From the NCBI GenBank assembly GCA_026003015.1, contig BPGL01000002.1, forward strand, positions 310,001 to 374,000: 64,000 bases of DNA. Reading direction: 5' to 3'. The notes below the pieces were generated by a model. That model was not told the DNA's origin and ran no database searches. It saw nothing but the letters and a program-made list of their open reading frames with translations. Below, piece by piece: positions 1 to 10,722 of this stretch. The stretch comes from Actinomycetota bacterium (GTDB lineage: Bacteria; Actinomycetota; UBA4738; HRBIN12). The stretch's first letter is position 1, and each line of letters begins with the position of its first letter. The translations under genes were made by a program, and so were the position numbers.

Positions 1-180
1 CTGCGGGCCGCGCACGTCCGCGCCGTCGCGCAGGGGCGGCGGGCGAGCGACGACGCCGCGCTCCTCGAGGCCGACCACGAGGTGCTCGCCGTGCCCGGCG
101 ACCCTGGGAACGTCAAGGTCACGACGCCGTGGGACCTCGTCCTCGCCGAGCGACGCGCTCGCGAGGAAGGGGGTGGGTGA
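1..180 (+). CDS. ispD: 2-C-methyl-D-erythritol 4-phosphate cytidylyltransferase, C-terminal end (partial)
   Basis: The window opens inside this gene. The 59 remaining residues read in frame from base 1 to a TGA at 178-180. They carry the end of the IspD fold: a QGRRASDDAALLEAD-type segment, then VPGDPGNVKVTTPWDLVLAE, close to the family's GDPxNxKITTPxDL signature. IspD couples MEP to CTP in the non-mevalonate isoprenoid pathway. The next gene is ispF, the pathway's next-but-one enzyme, and its start overlaps this stop, so the two are probably co-translated. The N-terminal nucleotide-binding part lies outside the window, so completeness cannot be judged. Confidence 0.86.
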   Translation: MRAAHVRAVAQGRRASDDAALLEADHEVLAVPGDPGNVKVTTPWDLVLAERRAREEGGG

Positions 181-685
181 GCGGGGTGGGTGCGTGAGTC
201 GAAGCAGGGACGTGGGTGCGTCACCGCGGGTGGGGCTCGGGGTCGACCTTCACCCCTGGGGGGCAGACGGCGAGCTCCGCCTCGGGGGGGTCGTCTTCCC
301 CGGCCTGCCGGCGCTTCGCGGACACTCCGACGGCGACGTCGTGTGCCACGCCGTGGCCGACGCGCTGCTCGGCGCCGCGGCGCTCGGCGACCTCGGCGAC
401 CACGCGCCCGAGACCGACCCCGCGTTCGCCGGGATCGCGGGCCCGGAGCTGCTCGGCCGGATCGTGGCGGTCGTCGCGCGGGCGGGGTTCCGACCCGGCG
501 GGTGCGACGCGACGGTGATCGCTGAGCGCCCGGCGATCGCGCCGCATCGGGAGGCGATCCGCACGAACCTAGCAGCGGTGCTCGACCTGCCGCTCGATCG
601 CGTATCGGTCAAGGCGACGCGGCCCGAGGGACTCGGGCTCACCGGGGAGGGCGTCGGGTGCCTCGCGGTCGTGGTGCTCGCCTGA
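173..685 (+). CDS. ispF: 2-C-methyl-D-erythritol 2,4-cyclodiphosphate synthase
   Basis: IspF converts CDP-methylerythritol 2-phosphate to the cyclodiphosphate in the cytoplasm. The 170-residue protein has the zinc ligands D25 and H27 in GVDLHP and H59 in VVCHAVADALLGAA, with the same D-to-H spacing as E. coli D8/H42. It also has the GHSDGD loop and the C-terminal KATRPEGLGLTGEG segment that closes the active site. The GTG at 173 overlaps the ispD stop. GTGs at 191 (other frame) and 194 are possible alternatives, and the first 15 or so residues look non-conserved, so a slightly later start is possible. ispD-ispF-rlmB is a tight operon. The cysS gene that often sits between ispF and rlmB in actinobacteria is absent. 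Confidence 0.95.
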   Translation: MGERGGCVSRSRDVGASPRVGLGVDLHPWGADGELRLGGVVFPGLPALRGHSDGDVVCHAVADALLGAAALGDLGDHAPETDPAFAGIAGPELLGRIVAVVARAGFRPGGCDATVIAERPAIAPHREAIRTNLAAVLDLPLDRVSVKATRPEGLGLTGEGVGCLAVVVLA

Positions 686-1419
686 GCCCCGGCGAGGAGG
701 TCGTCGCCGGGCGTCGGGCCGCGCTCGAGGCCGTGCGGGCGGGTCTCGCCCGCGCGGTGCTGCTCGACGCGCGGGCGCGGGCGACGCCGGGGCTGCGCTC
801 GCTCGAGGAGGCCGCTCGGCGCGCCGGGGTGGAGCTCCAGCGGGCCCCGCGCAGCGAGCTCGACCGGCTCGCCGAGGACCACCGCGGGGTGGTCGCGGTG
901 CTCGCCGGCGGCGCGCCGACCCTGGCGGAGCGCGACCTCGCGACGCTCGCGCTTGCCGACGACGCGCTCGCCGTCGTCCTGGACGGGATCGAGGACCCGC
1001 AGAACCTCGGGGCGGCGGCGCGCGTCGCCGAGGTGGCCGGCGCAGCGCTGCTCGTGACCCGTCGGCGCCGCGCCGCGCCGGTCTCCGCGGCGGCGATCCG
1101 GGCTTCCGCGGGGGCGCTCCTGCACCTTCCGCACCTTCGGGCGGCCAACGTCGCCCGCGCGATCGAACGCCTGCAGGCCGTGGGGTTCACCGTCGTCGGG
1201 CTCGCCGGCGAGGCGGATCGGACCGTCTACGACGAGCCCGCGCCGCCGGGTCGACTCGCGATCGTCGTGGGAGCGGAGGGAGCCGGGCTGTCTCGGCTCG
1301 TGCGGGAGCGTTGCGACCTGCTCGTCTCCCTGCCGATGCGCGGGAAGGTGGGCTCGCTCAACGCCGCGACCGCGCTGGCGGCGGCGCTGTACGCCTACGC
1401 GCTGCCGCGTTCCGGATGA
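658..1419 (+). CDS. rlmB: SpoU-family 23S rRNA 2'-O-methyltransferase (RlmB/TrmH-like)
   Basis: SPOUT-class RNA ribose methyltransferase, probably acting on 23S rRNA G2251. The N-terminal part (about residues 13-95) resembles the SpoU substrate-binding domain, starting with the PGEEVVAGRRAALEAV motif. The catalytic knot carries all three SpoU motifs: DGIEDPQNLGAAARV (near 108), IVVGAEGAGLSRL (near 206) and LPMRGKVGSLNAATALA (near 226). At 253 aa it is normal length. The GTG start at 658 lies 28 nt inside ispF in another frame. A start nearer 683 is possible, but the overlap supports one transcript. Confidence 0.9.
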   Translation: MPRGRGARLSPGEEVVAGRRAALEAVRAGLARAVLLDARARATPGLRSLEEAARRAGVELQRAPRSELDRLAEDHRGVVAVLAGGAPTLAERDLATLALADDALAVVLDGIEDPQNLGAAARVAEVAGAALLVTRRRRAAPVSAAAIRASAGALLHLPHLRAANVARAIERLQAVGFTVVGLAGEADRTVYDEPAPPGRLAIVVGAEGAGLSRLVRERCDLLVSLPMRGKVGSLNAATALAAALYAYALPRSG

Positions 1420-1433
1420 GGGAGGATCGAGCG

Positions 1434-1946
1434 ATGGACCGGGAACCCACGAAGCGCCCGGCGGAGGGAGCCGCCGCCCGCCCCGAGGACCGGCCGATCG
1501 ACCCCGACGCGGTCGCCCGGCTCGAGCGGCTGCCCGCGCCCGGTGGCGCGTCGCCGCGGCCGCTCCTGGCTCGGCCGGCGGCGCGCAGCCCCCTGGTCAC
1601 GACCGCCGGGGCGGTGCTCGTCGTGGTCGGCCTGTTCGTCGGGGTCGTCGCGGTCGCGGCCGTGCGGCCGAGCGACGGTCTGGATCTGCTGGGCGTGCGG
1701 CTGTCGGGTCCGGCGGCCGCGGGAGCCTTCCTCGGTGTCGCGGCCGTCGAGGCGACGGTCGGCGCCCTCGTGCTCGCTCGCCGGCCCCTCGGGCGCCCCC
1801 TCGGGTTCGCCGTCGGCCTCCTCGGCCTCGTCGTCGGGCTCTCGCAGCTGCCCTCCTCGGGGGTGAACGGGATCCCGACCGTGGGGCTCGCCGTGTTCAT
1901 CCTCTACGCGCTCGGGATCGGCGGCGCGGAGTTCCGCCGGCGGTAG
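1434..1946 (+). CDS. Hypothetical membrane protein with about four transmembrane segments
   Basis: I do not recognise a family. The ATG at 1434 follows a good ribosome-binding site (GGGAGGA), so the longer track ORF from 1311 is not the start. The 170-residue protein has a charged, proline-rich cytosolic N-terminus (about 1-50), then hydrophobic stretches near 56-78, 90-110, 119-137 and 148-163, ending in a short GGAEFRRR tail. It follows rlmB by 14 nt and is probably the last gene of that operon. Its stop overlaps the TAGACT box just before the tRNA gene. Confidence 0.78.
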   Translation: MDREPTKRPAEGAAARPEDRPIDPDAVARLERLPAPGGASPRPLLARPAARSPLVTTAGAVLVVVGLFVGVVAVAAVRPSDGLDLLGVRLSGPAAAGAFLGVAAVEATVGALVLARRPLGRPLGFAVGLLGLVVGLSQLPSSGVNGIPTVGLAVFILYALGIGGAEFRRR

Positions 1947-1956
1947 ACTCGCCGCG

Positions 1957-2030
1957 GCCGGCGTGGCGCAGCCCGGTAGCGCAACCGACTTGTAATCGGT
2001 AGGTCGTCGGTTCGAATCCGACCGCCGGCT
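1957..2030 (+). tRNA. tRNA-Thr (anticodon TGT)
   Basis: A full cloverleaf can be folded by eye. The acceptor stem GCCGGCG pairs with CGCCGGC. The D stem is GCGC/GCGC. The anticodon stem ACCGA/TCGGT closes loop CTTGTAA, whose anticodon is TGT. The T stem GTCGG/CCGAC closes TTCGAAT. The variable loop is five bases and the discriminator is T. CCA is not encoded. A TAGACT box at 1943 just upstream could be its -10 element. Confidence 0.96.
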
Positions 2031-2099
2031 CCCGGCGAGCGGCCTGCCAGGGGCGCCGGGCCCCGTCGGCCGACGGGCGCCGGCCGGTAGGATGGGCCC

Positions 2100-2636
2100 G
2101 TGAACCTCGGAGCCTGGCGGGTCGTGATCGTCGTCGCGCTCGTCGTGGTGGGCGCGGCCGTGCTCGCGAACGGCTTCGGCGAGGGCCCCGCCGCGGCGTT
2201 GCCGACCGACTCGCCCGGCCAGACCCAAAGCCCGAGCCCGACCGGTGCCCCGACCCCGCCCTCGAGCCCCGAGACCACCCCGGAGCCCAACACGTCGGGG
2301 ATCGTCGTGAAGGTCTTCAACGGCACGGCCGTGACCGGGCTCGCCGGGATCGTGCAGCAGGAGCTCGTGAACGAGGGCCAGGTCGCCCCGGAGGAGCCGG
2401 CCGACGCGCCCGCGAAGCCCGCCCCGAAGACGATCGTGTACTTCCGGGGCGGGGCCGAGGCCGACCAGAACCGCGCCGACGCGACCTACCTGGCCGAGAC
2501 CTACCTCGAGCCGGTCCTCGGCAAGACGCCGAGGGTCGACGAGCTGTCGGCGGTCTACGAGGACCTCGTGGGTCGCCGGATCGCGGTCGTCGTCCTCCTC
2601 GGCGAGGACTACGCGCGCGCCGCCGAGACGGGCTAG
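2100..2636 (+). CDS. LytR C-terminal (LytR_C) domain protein, membrane anchored
   Basis: The N-terminus has one signal-anchor helix (about residues 6-25), followed by a Pro/Ser/Thr-rich linker (about 35-66), so the rest is extracytoplasmic. The domain from about residue 68 starts IVVKVFNGTAVTGLAGIV and ends IAVVVLLGEDYA, which is the LytR_C/CpsA-associated fold found alone or attached to cell-wall-polymer ligases. No LCP catalytic domain is present. The GTG start lies 6 nt after a TAGGAT box (2088-2093), which suggests a leaderless transcript. The stop overlaps the stop of the convergent response regulator by 4 nt. The exact role is unknown. Confidence 0.8.
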   Translation: MNLGAWRVVIVVALVVVGAAVLANGFGEGPAAALPTDSPGQTQSPSPTGAPTPPSSPETTPEPNTSGIVVKVFNGTAVTGLAGIVQQELVNEGQVAPEEPADAPAKPAPKTIVYFRGGAEADQNRADATYLAETYLEPVLGKTPRVDELSAVYEDLVGRRIAVVVLLGEDYARAAETG

Positions 2637-3004
2637 CGCGAGCCGGCGAGGAGTCCGGCGAGCGCGGCGTTCAGCACCGCTGGCTCGATCGGCTTCGTGA
2701 GGAACCGGCGCGCCCCGGCCTCGGTCGCCTGCGTCTCGTCCTCGGGCAGCGCACGCGCGGTGAGGACCAGGACCGGCACGTCGCGCGTGCGGTCGTCGCG
2801 CCCGAGCGCCTCCAAGACCCCGTAGCCGTCGAGCACCGGCATCATCAGGTCGAGCACGATCGCGTCGGGGCGCTGTCGCTGCGCCATCGCCACCCCGCGC
2901 AGGCCGTCGTCGGCGACGAGGACCTCGTGGCCGGCCTGCTCGAGGCTCAGCCGAAGCATCCAGCGCACGTCCGGTTCGTCGTCGATCACGAGGACCCGTG
3001 CCAT
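2633..3004 (-). CDS. Single-domain response regulator (CheY-like receiver)
   Basis: A 123-residue stand-alone receiver domain. The acidic pocket is D8/D9, the phosphoacceptor is D52 in IVLDLMMP, the switch threonine is T82 in VLTAR, and K104 is in LTKPIEP. There is no output domain, so it must act through protein-protein contact. No histidine kinase is in the immediate neighbourhood. It could serve the GAF/PAS-containing GGDEF/EAL proteins elsewhere in the window, but nothing links them directly. It is convergent with, and overlaps by 4 nt, the LytR_C gene. Confidence 0.95.
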   Translation of the reverse strand: MARVLVIDDEPDVRWMLRLSLEQAGHEVLVADDGLRGVAMAQRQRPDAIVLDLMMPVLDGYGVLEALGRDDRTRDVPVLVLTARALPEDETQATEAGARRFLTKPIEPAVLNAALAGLLAGSR

Positions 3005-3131
3005 CCCGCCGCTTCGTCCTCCTTCCGGCCTACGGGGCGGCTCCCCCGTCCGGCCCTTCCCGTTCTAGGTGTCGGCAACCCGGACCGTCACGTGATACCG
3101 GGAACCGGGTACATCGACGCCCGCCGGCCCG

Positions 3132-3160
3132 TTGACGGGGGAGGGACCCCCACCTACGCT
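3132..3160 (+). promoter_or_regulatory. Sigma-70-type promoter for the Rrf2 gene
   Basis: A -35 box TTGACG (3132-3137), a 17-nt spacer and a -10 box TACGCT (3155-3160). Transcription would start near 3167, just before the AAGGAGG ribosome-binding site and the ATG at 3179. The same hexamer pair recurs upstream of the MMPL exporter with an 18-nt spacer. Confidence 0.62.
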
Positions 3161-3178
3161 GGCCGAAGGAGGACGCGG

Positions 3179-3649
3179 ATGCTGAAGGTCTCGCAACGGC
3201 TCGAGTACGCGATGCGCGCGATGATCGAGCTCGCCGAACGCCGGGACCGGGCGGCCCTCACGCCGGCGCGGGAGATCGCCGAGCGCCAGCAGATCCCGGT
3301 GCGGTTCCTCGAACAGCAGCTCGGAGCGCTGTCGAAGGCGGGGCTCGTCGAGAGCTTCCGCGGCGCCGGCGGGGGGTGCCGGCTCGCGCGCGACCCCTCG
3401 GCGATCACCGTCGCCGACATCGCCGAGGCCATCGAGGAGCCGATGTACCCGATGTTCTGCCTGGAGCCGACCGACCACACGTGCTTCCAGGACTCGCGCT
3501 GCGGGCTCCAGGGGTTCTGGGGCGACGTCGCCCGGGCGGTGCAGCGGGTGTTCGCCGAGACGACGGTGGCGGACCTCGTGGTCCGCCACCGCAAGCTCGC
3601 GCCGGGGCGCGTCCTCGTCCGTCCCGAGGAGCTCGTCAGCCGCCGGTAG
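3179..3649 (+). CDS. Rrf2-family transcriptional regulator with Fe-S cysteines
   Basis: A 156-residue winged-helix protein. The N-terminal part (LKVSQRLEYAMRAMIELA, then IPVRFLEQQLGALSKAGLV) is the Rrf2 helix-turn-helix and wing. Three cysteines, C94, C102 and C108, have the C-x7-C-x5-C spacing that holds an iron-sulfur cluster in IscR/NsrR/RsrR relatives, so it probably senses redox, NO or Fe-S status. No suf, isc or cysteine genes are adjacent, so the regulon is unclear. The start is supported by AAGGAGG 6 nt upstream and a promoter at 3132-3160. Confidence 0.93.
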   Translation: MLKVSQRLEYAMRAMIELAERRDRAALTPAREIAERQQIPVRFLEQQLGALSKAGLVESFRGAGGGCRLARDPSAITVADIAEAIEEPMYPMFCLEPTDHTCFQDSRCGLQGFWGDVARAVQRVFAETTVADLVVRHRKLAPGRVLVRPEELVSRR

Positions 3650-3667
3650 ACCGCTCGGGGCGTCGTC

Positions 3668-3841
3668 TCAGCCCGTCCACCCCATCGCCTTGGCGGCGTC
3701 CAGGCCGAGGATCTTCGTGAGCTTCGTCCCGCACACCGGACAGGACCCCTGCATCGCCGGCCGTCCGTTCTTCAGCGTGACGAGCGATCCCTGGAACTCG
3801 CGCTTCGCGCGGCACTTCATGCAGTACGCCTCATCGGCCAT
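3668..3841 (-). CDS. Small zinc-ribbon protein (DUF5679-like)
   Basis: A 57-residue protein with two CxxC knuckles, C7/C10 (YCMKC) and C34/C37 (SCPVC), around a KNGRPAMQG turn. This is the DUF5679 pattern common in actinobacteria and chloroflexi. The track ORF extends upstream to 4039, but the internal start at 3841 has a clear GGGAGG ribosome-binding site, and the upstream extension is low-complexity. Function is unknown; it may bind nucleic acid or another protein. Confidence 0.84.
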   Translation of the reverse strand: MADEAYCMKCRAKREFQGSLVTLKNGRPAMQGSCPVCGTKLTKILGLDAAKAMGWTG

Positions 3842-4037
3842 CGATCGCCTCCCTTCCCCTCGCGCCCGCCCGGTCGAGCGGCCTCGGGGCGCTTCGTCGG
3901 GCCCTAGCCTGGGGCCGTCGAGGAGGGCTTGCAAGCACCCGGGGCCGGGGGGTTGTTCGAGCGAGAACCTCCAGGCTGCTCCTGGGGGCGAGCTCCCGTA
4001 CGATGCTGCCCACCGATCCGGGAGGGTGCGAGCAGCC

Positions 4038-6017
<1,980 letters not shown>

Positions 6018-6021
<4 letters not shown>

Positions 6022-6422
6022 ACGGGCTGGTCGGGCGACACCGGGACCTGGTCGCCGGCGCCCGCGTCTCGCACCTGGCGACGGTCGGCGCCGACGGCGC
6101 ACCCCACGTGGTGCCGGTCTGCCACGTCCTCGACGGCGACCGGCTGGTGTTCGCCACCGACCGGACGACGCGCAAGGTCGCGAACCTGCTCGCGAACCCG
6201 CGCGCGGCGGTGTGCTCGGACGTCTACAGCGAGGACTGGGCCTCGGGGCTCGCCCAGGTGATCGTGCAGGGACGGGCCCGGGTGATCGACGAAGGGCCCG
6301 AGTGGGACCGAGGTCGGGCGCTGCTGTACGAGAAGTACCCGCAGTACCCCGTCGAGGCTCCGATCGAGGCCGGCAGGTCGGTGATCGTCGAGGTCGTGAT
6401 CGAGCGGGTCGCCGTCGCCTGA
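6018..6422 (+). CDS. PPOX-class (probably F420-dependent) flavin-fold enzyme
   Basis: A 134-residue split-barrel protein of the pyridoxamine-5'-phosphate-oxidase fold. It starts RHRDLVAGARVSHLATVGADGAPHVVPVCHV and continues with RKVANLLANPRAAV, matching the short actinobacterial F420-dependent class (TIGR03668-type). It probably reduces an unknown substrate with F420H2 in the cytoplasm. The GTG start overlaps the acs stop (GTGA), so it is translationally coupled to acs. The cofactor is inferred from family, not proven. F420 use fits the LLM enzyme at 43274. Confidence 0.86.
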
Positions 6423-6441
6423 GGCCGGGCGCGTCTCGGGG

Positions 6442-6457
6442 CCCGTCCGACGACGGG
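6442..6457. terminator. Possible bidirectional hairpin between convergent genes
   Basis: Inverted repeat CCCGTC-CGAC-GACGGG lies in the 37-nt gap between the PPOX gene and the convergent S9 peptidase. It is short and lacks a T-tract, so support is weak. Confidence 0.35.
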
Positions 6458-6459
6458 GC

Positions 6460-8307
6460 TCAGGGCAGGTGTCGACGGAAGAAGTCGACCACGAGCTCGA
6501 CGTGGCGAACGGTCTCCTCGATGGACAGGGCGTGGTGTCCACCGGGGTAGGTGTGGAGCTCGACCTCACGCCCACGAAGCCGCAGCGCGTGCGCGTAGAC
6601 CATGACCTGTCCGAGCGGGCACCGGCTGTCGTGCTCGCCCGCGATGATCAGGACGGGCGCCCGCACGCGGTCGACGTAGGTCATCGGGTTGCGCTCCGCG
6701 TACAGCTCCGGCAGGTCCATCGGCGTGCCGCCGACCACGGCCACGTCCCAGGCCTGCAGGGCCGGCGCCGACTCGTAGTGGGCCGCGACGAGGTCGCCGA
6801 CGGGGATCCCGGCGACCACCGCCCGCCAACGCTGCGGGTGCAAGCCCGCGTTCAGCGCAGCGAGGTAGCCGCCCCAGGACCAGCCCTCGAGGAAGACACG
6901 GTTGGGGTCGGTGGTTCCCTCGGCGATCAGGTGGTCGAGCGCCGCGTTCACGTCCTCCGACTCGGGGAAGCCGATGTCGCCCTGCAGCGCGTCGCGGAAC
7001 GCCGTCCCGTAGCCCGAGGAGCCCCGGTAGTTCACGAGGGCCACCGCGAAGCCGTGGTCGACGTAGGCCTGGACCGTCGGGTCGTAGGCGTCGGTGTGGT
7101 GCCAGTTCGGCCCCCCATGGATCGACAGGATCGTCGGGAACGGTGGCCGGCCCTCGGGCTCCACGACGAACCCCTGGATCCGGAGTCCGGCCGGACCGGT
7201 GAACCAGAAGGGACGGAACGGCCGCCCGGGGGGGCGGTCGGGCCCGTCGAGGCGGGCCACCTCGCGCCCGGAGCCGACCTCGACGATCCGGGGCGGCTCG
7301 ACCGAGCTCTCGACCTGGGCCCACACGGCGCCGTCGGGCCGGATCCACGTCGCCGACACCGTGCCGCCGGCGGGACGGACCGTGTCGAGCGCGCCGGTGC
7401 CCAGTTCGTAGCGGAGCAGCTCGTCGACGCCCTCGTGTGCGTGGCGCAGGAGCAGGGCCTCGGCTCCCGGGTACCAGCCCTCGGGGAAGACGCAGCCGGG
7501 CAGGTCGAGGTCGAGGTCGGCCCGGGTTCCGGCGACCGGGTCCCAGACGAAGGGCCGTTCGATCCCGCCGCGGTCCGACCAGCCGACGAGCCGCTGGTCC
7601 CCTGGCACCGGCGACCAGTGCTCGGGGCTCATGCGGGCGCCGTCGTCGAGCTCGGCGACCGGCTCACCGGTCCGCGCGTCGAGCACCCGCAGCGCCTGAC
7701 GCTCGATGTCGCCCCGCTCGGCGTGACGGATGCACACGAGCCGACCGTCGGCCGACAGCCCGCCTCGGCCCTGGGGCCACTCGGCCCCGACCCCCGCGGG
7801 CCGTTCGTGCCGGTACAGGCACCGCGCCGGCTCGCCGTCGTGCCCGACGTACACGCGGTAGTCCTCGTCGGTGACGATCCCGATCGCGACGGCGCCGGGG
7901 ACGAGCGAGATCCCTGAGACCCACCCGTCGGGGAGCCCGGCCGCGAGCGGCTCCGGGTCGCCGCCCGCGAACGGCGTCGCCATCCAGCGCCCGCGCTCGT
8001 CGCCGGTGGCGTCCCACCACCAGACCACGCGCTCGCCGTCGGGCGTGAGGTGCACCTCCTCGGCCCCCACGCCCAGGGTCGAGACCTGTCGGCGGCGCCC
8101 GGTCGAGGGATCCCACGACCAGGCCCGCCAGCTGCCGGACTCGTTCGTGACGGCGGCCCAGCGGTCGGGGGCGGCCGCGGCGAAGGTGAACGCAGCGATC
8201 TGTGGGGCGGTGAACCGCAGCCGCCAGTCGGCGGTCGGTCTCGGCGCCGGCTCGGGCCCGGTGGGCGCGGGCCCGGGCGACGCGGCGCTCGTCTCCTCGG
8301 GGTCCAC
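6460..8307 (-). CDS. S9-family serine peptidase (acylaminoacyl-peptidase/DPP-like)
   Basis: A 615-residue protein with an N-terminal beta-propeller (about 30-340) and a C-terminal alpha/beta-hydrolase domain. The catalytic triad is visible: nucleophile near S477 in GWSWGGY, aspartate near D560 in GEHDSRCP and histidine near H591 in YPGGHHALS. There is no signal peptide, so it is probably a cytoplasmic oligopeptidase. The GTG start has an AGGGAGGA ribosome-binding site. It is divergent from groEL and shares the 149-nt gap holding CIRCE. A second S9 enzyme with a different propeller lies at 18280. Confidence 0.93.
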   Translation of the reverse strand: MDPEETSAASPGPAPTGPEPAPRPTADWRLRFTAPQIAAFTFAAAAPDRWAAVTNESGSWRAWSWDPSTGRRRQVSTLGVGAEEVHLTPDGERVVWWWDATGDERGRWMATPFAGGDPEPLAAGLPDGWVSGISLVPGAVAIGIVTDEDYRVYVGHDGEPARCLYRHERPAGVGAEWPQGRGGLSADGRLVCIRHAERGDIERQALRVLDARTGEPVAELDDGARMSPEHWSPVPGDQRLVGWSDRGGIERPFVWDPVAGTRADLDLDLPGCVFPEGWYPGAEALLLRHAHEGVDELLRYELGTGALDTVRPAGGTVSATWIRPDGAVWAQVESSVEPPRIVEVGSGREVARLDGPDRPPGRPFRPFWFTGPAGLRIQGFVVEPEGRPPFPTILSIHGGPNWHHTDAYDPTVQAYVDHGFAVALVNYRGSSGYGTAFRDALQGDIGFPESEDVNAALDHLIAEGTTDPNRVFLEGWSWGGYLAALNAGLHPQRWRAVVAGIPVGDLVAAHYESAPALQAWDVAVVGGTPMDLPELYAERNPMTYVDRVRAPVLIIAGEHDSRCPLGQVMVYAHALRLRGREVELHTYPGGHHALSIEETVRHVELVVDFFRRHLP

Positions 8308-8363
8308 CTCGTCCTCCCTGGCTCGGGCCTGGCTCGGAGCCGGGCAAGCCTACCGTGCCCAGC

Positions 8364-8393
8364 TTGCCACCGCGGGGGCCCGTTCCCTAGAAT
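8364..8393 (+). promoter_or_regulatory. groEL promoter
   Basis: A -35 box TTGCCA (8364-8369), an 18-nt spacer and a -10 box TAGAAT (8388-8393). The transcription start would fall inside the CIRCE element that follows directly, the usual arrangement for HrcA repression. Confidence 0.66.
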
Positions 8394-8395
8394 CG

Positions 8396-10081
<1,686 letters not shown>

Positions 10082-10101
10082 TCCAGCTCGACCGCGATCG
10101 G

Positions 10102-10131
10102 ACCGGGCGGGGGCCGGCGCCCCCGCCCGGT
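10102..10131 (+). terminator. Strong GC hairpin after groEL
   Basis: A perfect 13-bp stem ACCGGGCGGGGGC / GCCCCCGCCCGGT with a four-base loop lies 20 nt after the groEL stop. There is no T-tract, which is common in very GC-rich actinobacteria. The rest of the 10082-10326 gap shows only C-rich sequence. Confidence 0.6.
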
Positions 10132-10326
10132 GCACGTCACACGATCGCAACACGCATCGGCGAACCGCGAGGGCGGCGGGGCCGAACGCACGGGCGAGAG
10201 AGCCCTCTCTCTCCGACCGAGCGCCCCGGGCGCCCGCGCCCGGGGCGCCCCCCCTCGATCGCGCCGGGGCGGGCTTGGGGCCGCGTGCTGCCGCCGACGT
10301 CGCTTCCCGTGGCAGGATGGAGCGCC

Positions 10327-10722
10327 GTGAGGGGCACGCACGAGGAGCGGGTGAGGATCCGCTGGCGCGACGTGGACGCCTACGGCCACGTCAACAACGC
10401 CGTGTACCTCACCTACCTCGAGGAGGCTCGCGACGCCTGGGTCCGCGCGGTCCTGGGGGCGGCGTTCGACTTCGTGATCGTGCGGATCGTGATCGACTTC
10501 CGCAGCGAGCTGACGCTCGAGGATCGAGAGGTCGTGGTGCGATGCGTCGGGCGGGGCTACGGTCGCTCGAGCGTCCTCACGCACGAGCGCGTGCTCGCCG
10601 CCGACGGGCGTCTCGCGGCGGAGGCCGAGAGCGTGATCGTGGCCCACGATCCGATCGGACGACGCGCGCGGGCGCTCACGGCCGACGAGCGCACGCGGCT
10701 CGACGCGGTGCTCGAAGGCTAA
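10327..10722 (+). CDS. Acyl-CoA thioesterase (4HBT hot-dog fold)
   Basis: A 131-residue hot-dog protein with the 4-hydroxybenzoyl-CoA thioesterase/YbgC signature RWRDVDAYGHVNNAVYLTYLE, in which the first aspartate is the expected catalytic residue, followed by a long strand IDFRSELTLEDREVVVR. It would hydrolyse acyl-CoA thioesters in the cytoplasm; the substrate is not predictable. The GTG at 10327 lies 8 nt after a CAGGAT box, fitting the leaderless pattern seen across the window. Its stop overlaps the tail of the convergent NlpC/P60 gene if that gene's frame is corrected. Confidence 0.88.
   Translation: MRGTHEERVRIRWRDVDAYGHVNNAVYLTYLEEARDAWVRAVLGAAFDFVIVRIVIDFRSELTLEDREVVVRCVGRGYGRSSVLTHERVLAADGRLAAEAESVIVAHDPIGRRARALTADERTRLDAVLEG

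Noticed and set aside
1904-2326. 140-aa minus-strand ORF across the tRNA gene
   Set aside because: It overlaps a clear tRNA and a real gene in antisense.
3842-4037. Possible riboswitch or leader RNA upstream of acs
   Set aside because: The 196-nt gap has a GCTTGCAAGC palindrome and a TACGAT box, but no structure that I can match to a known class.
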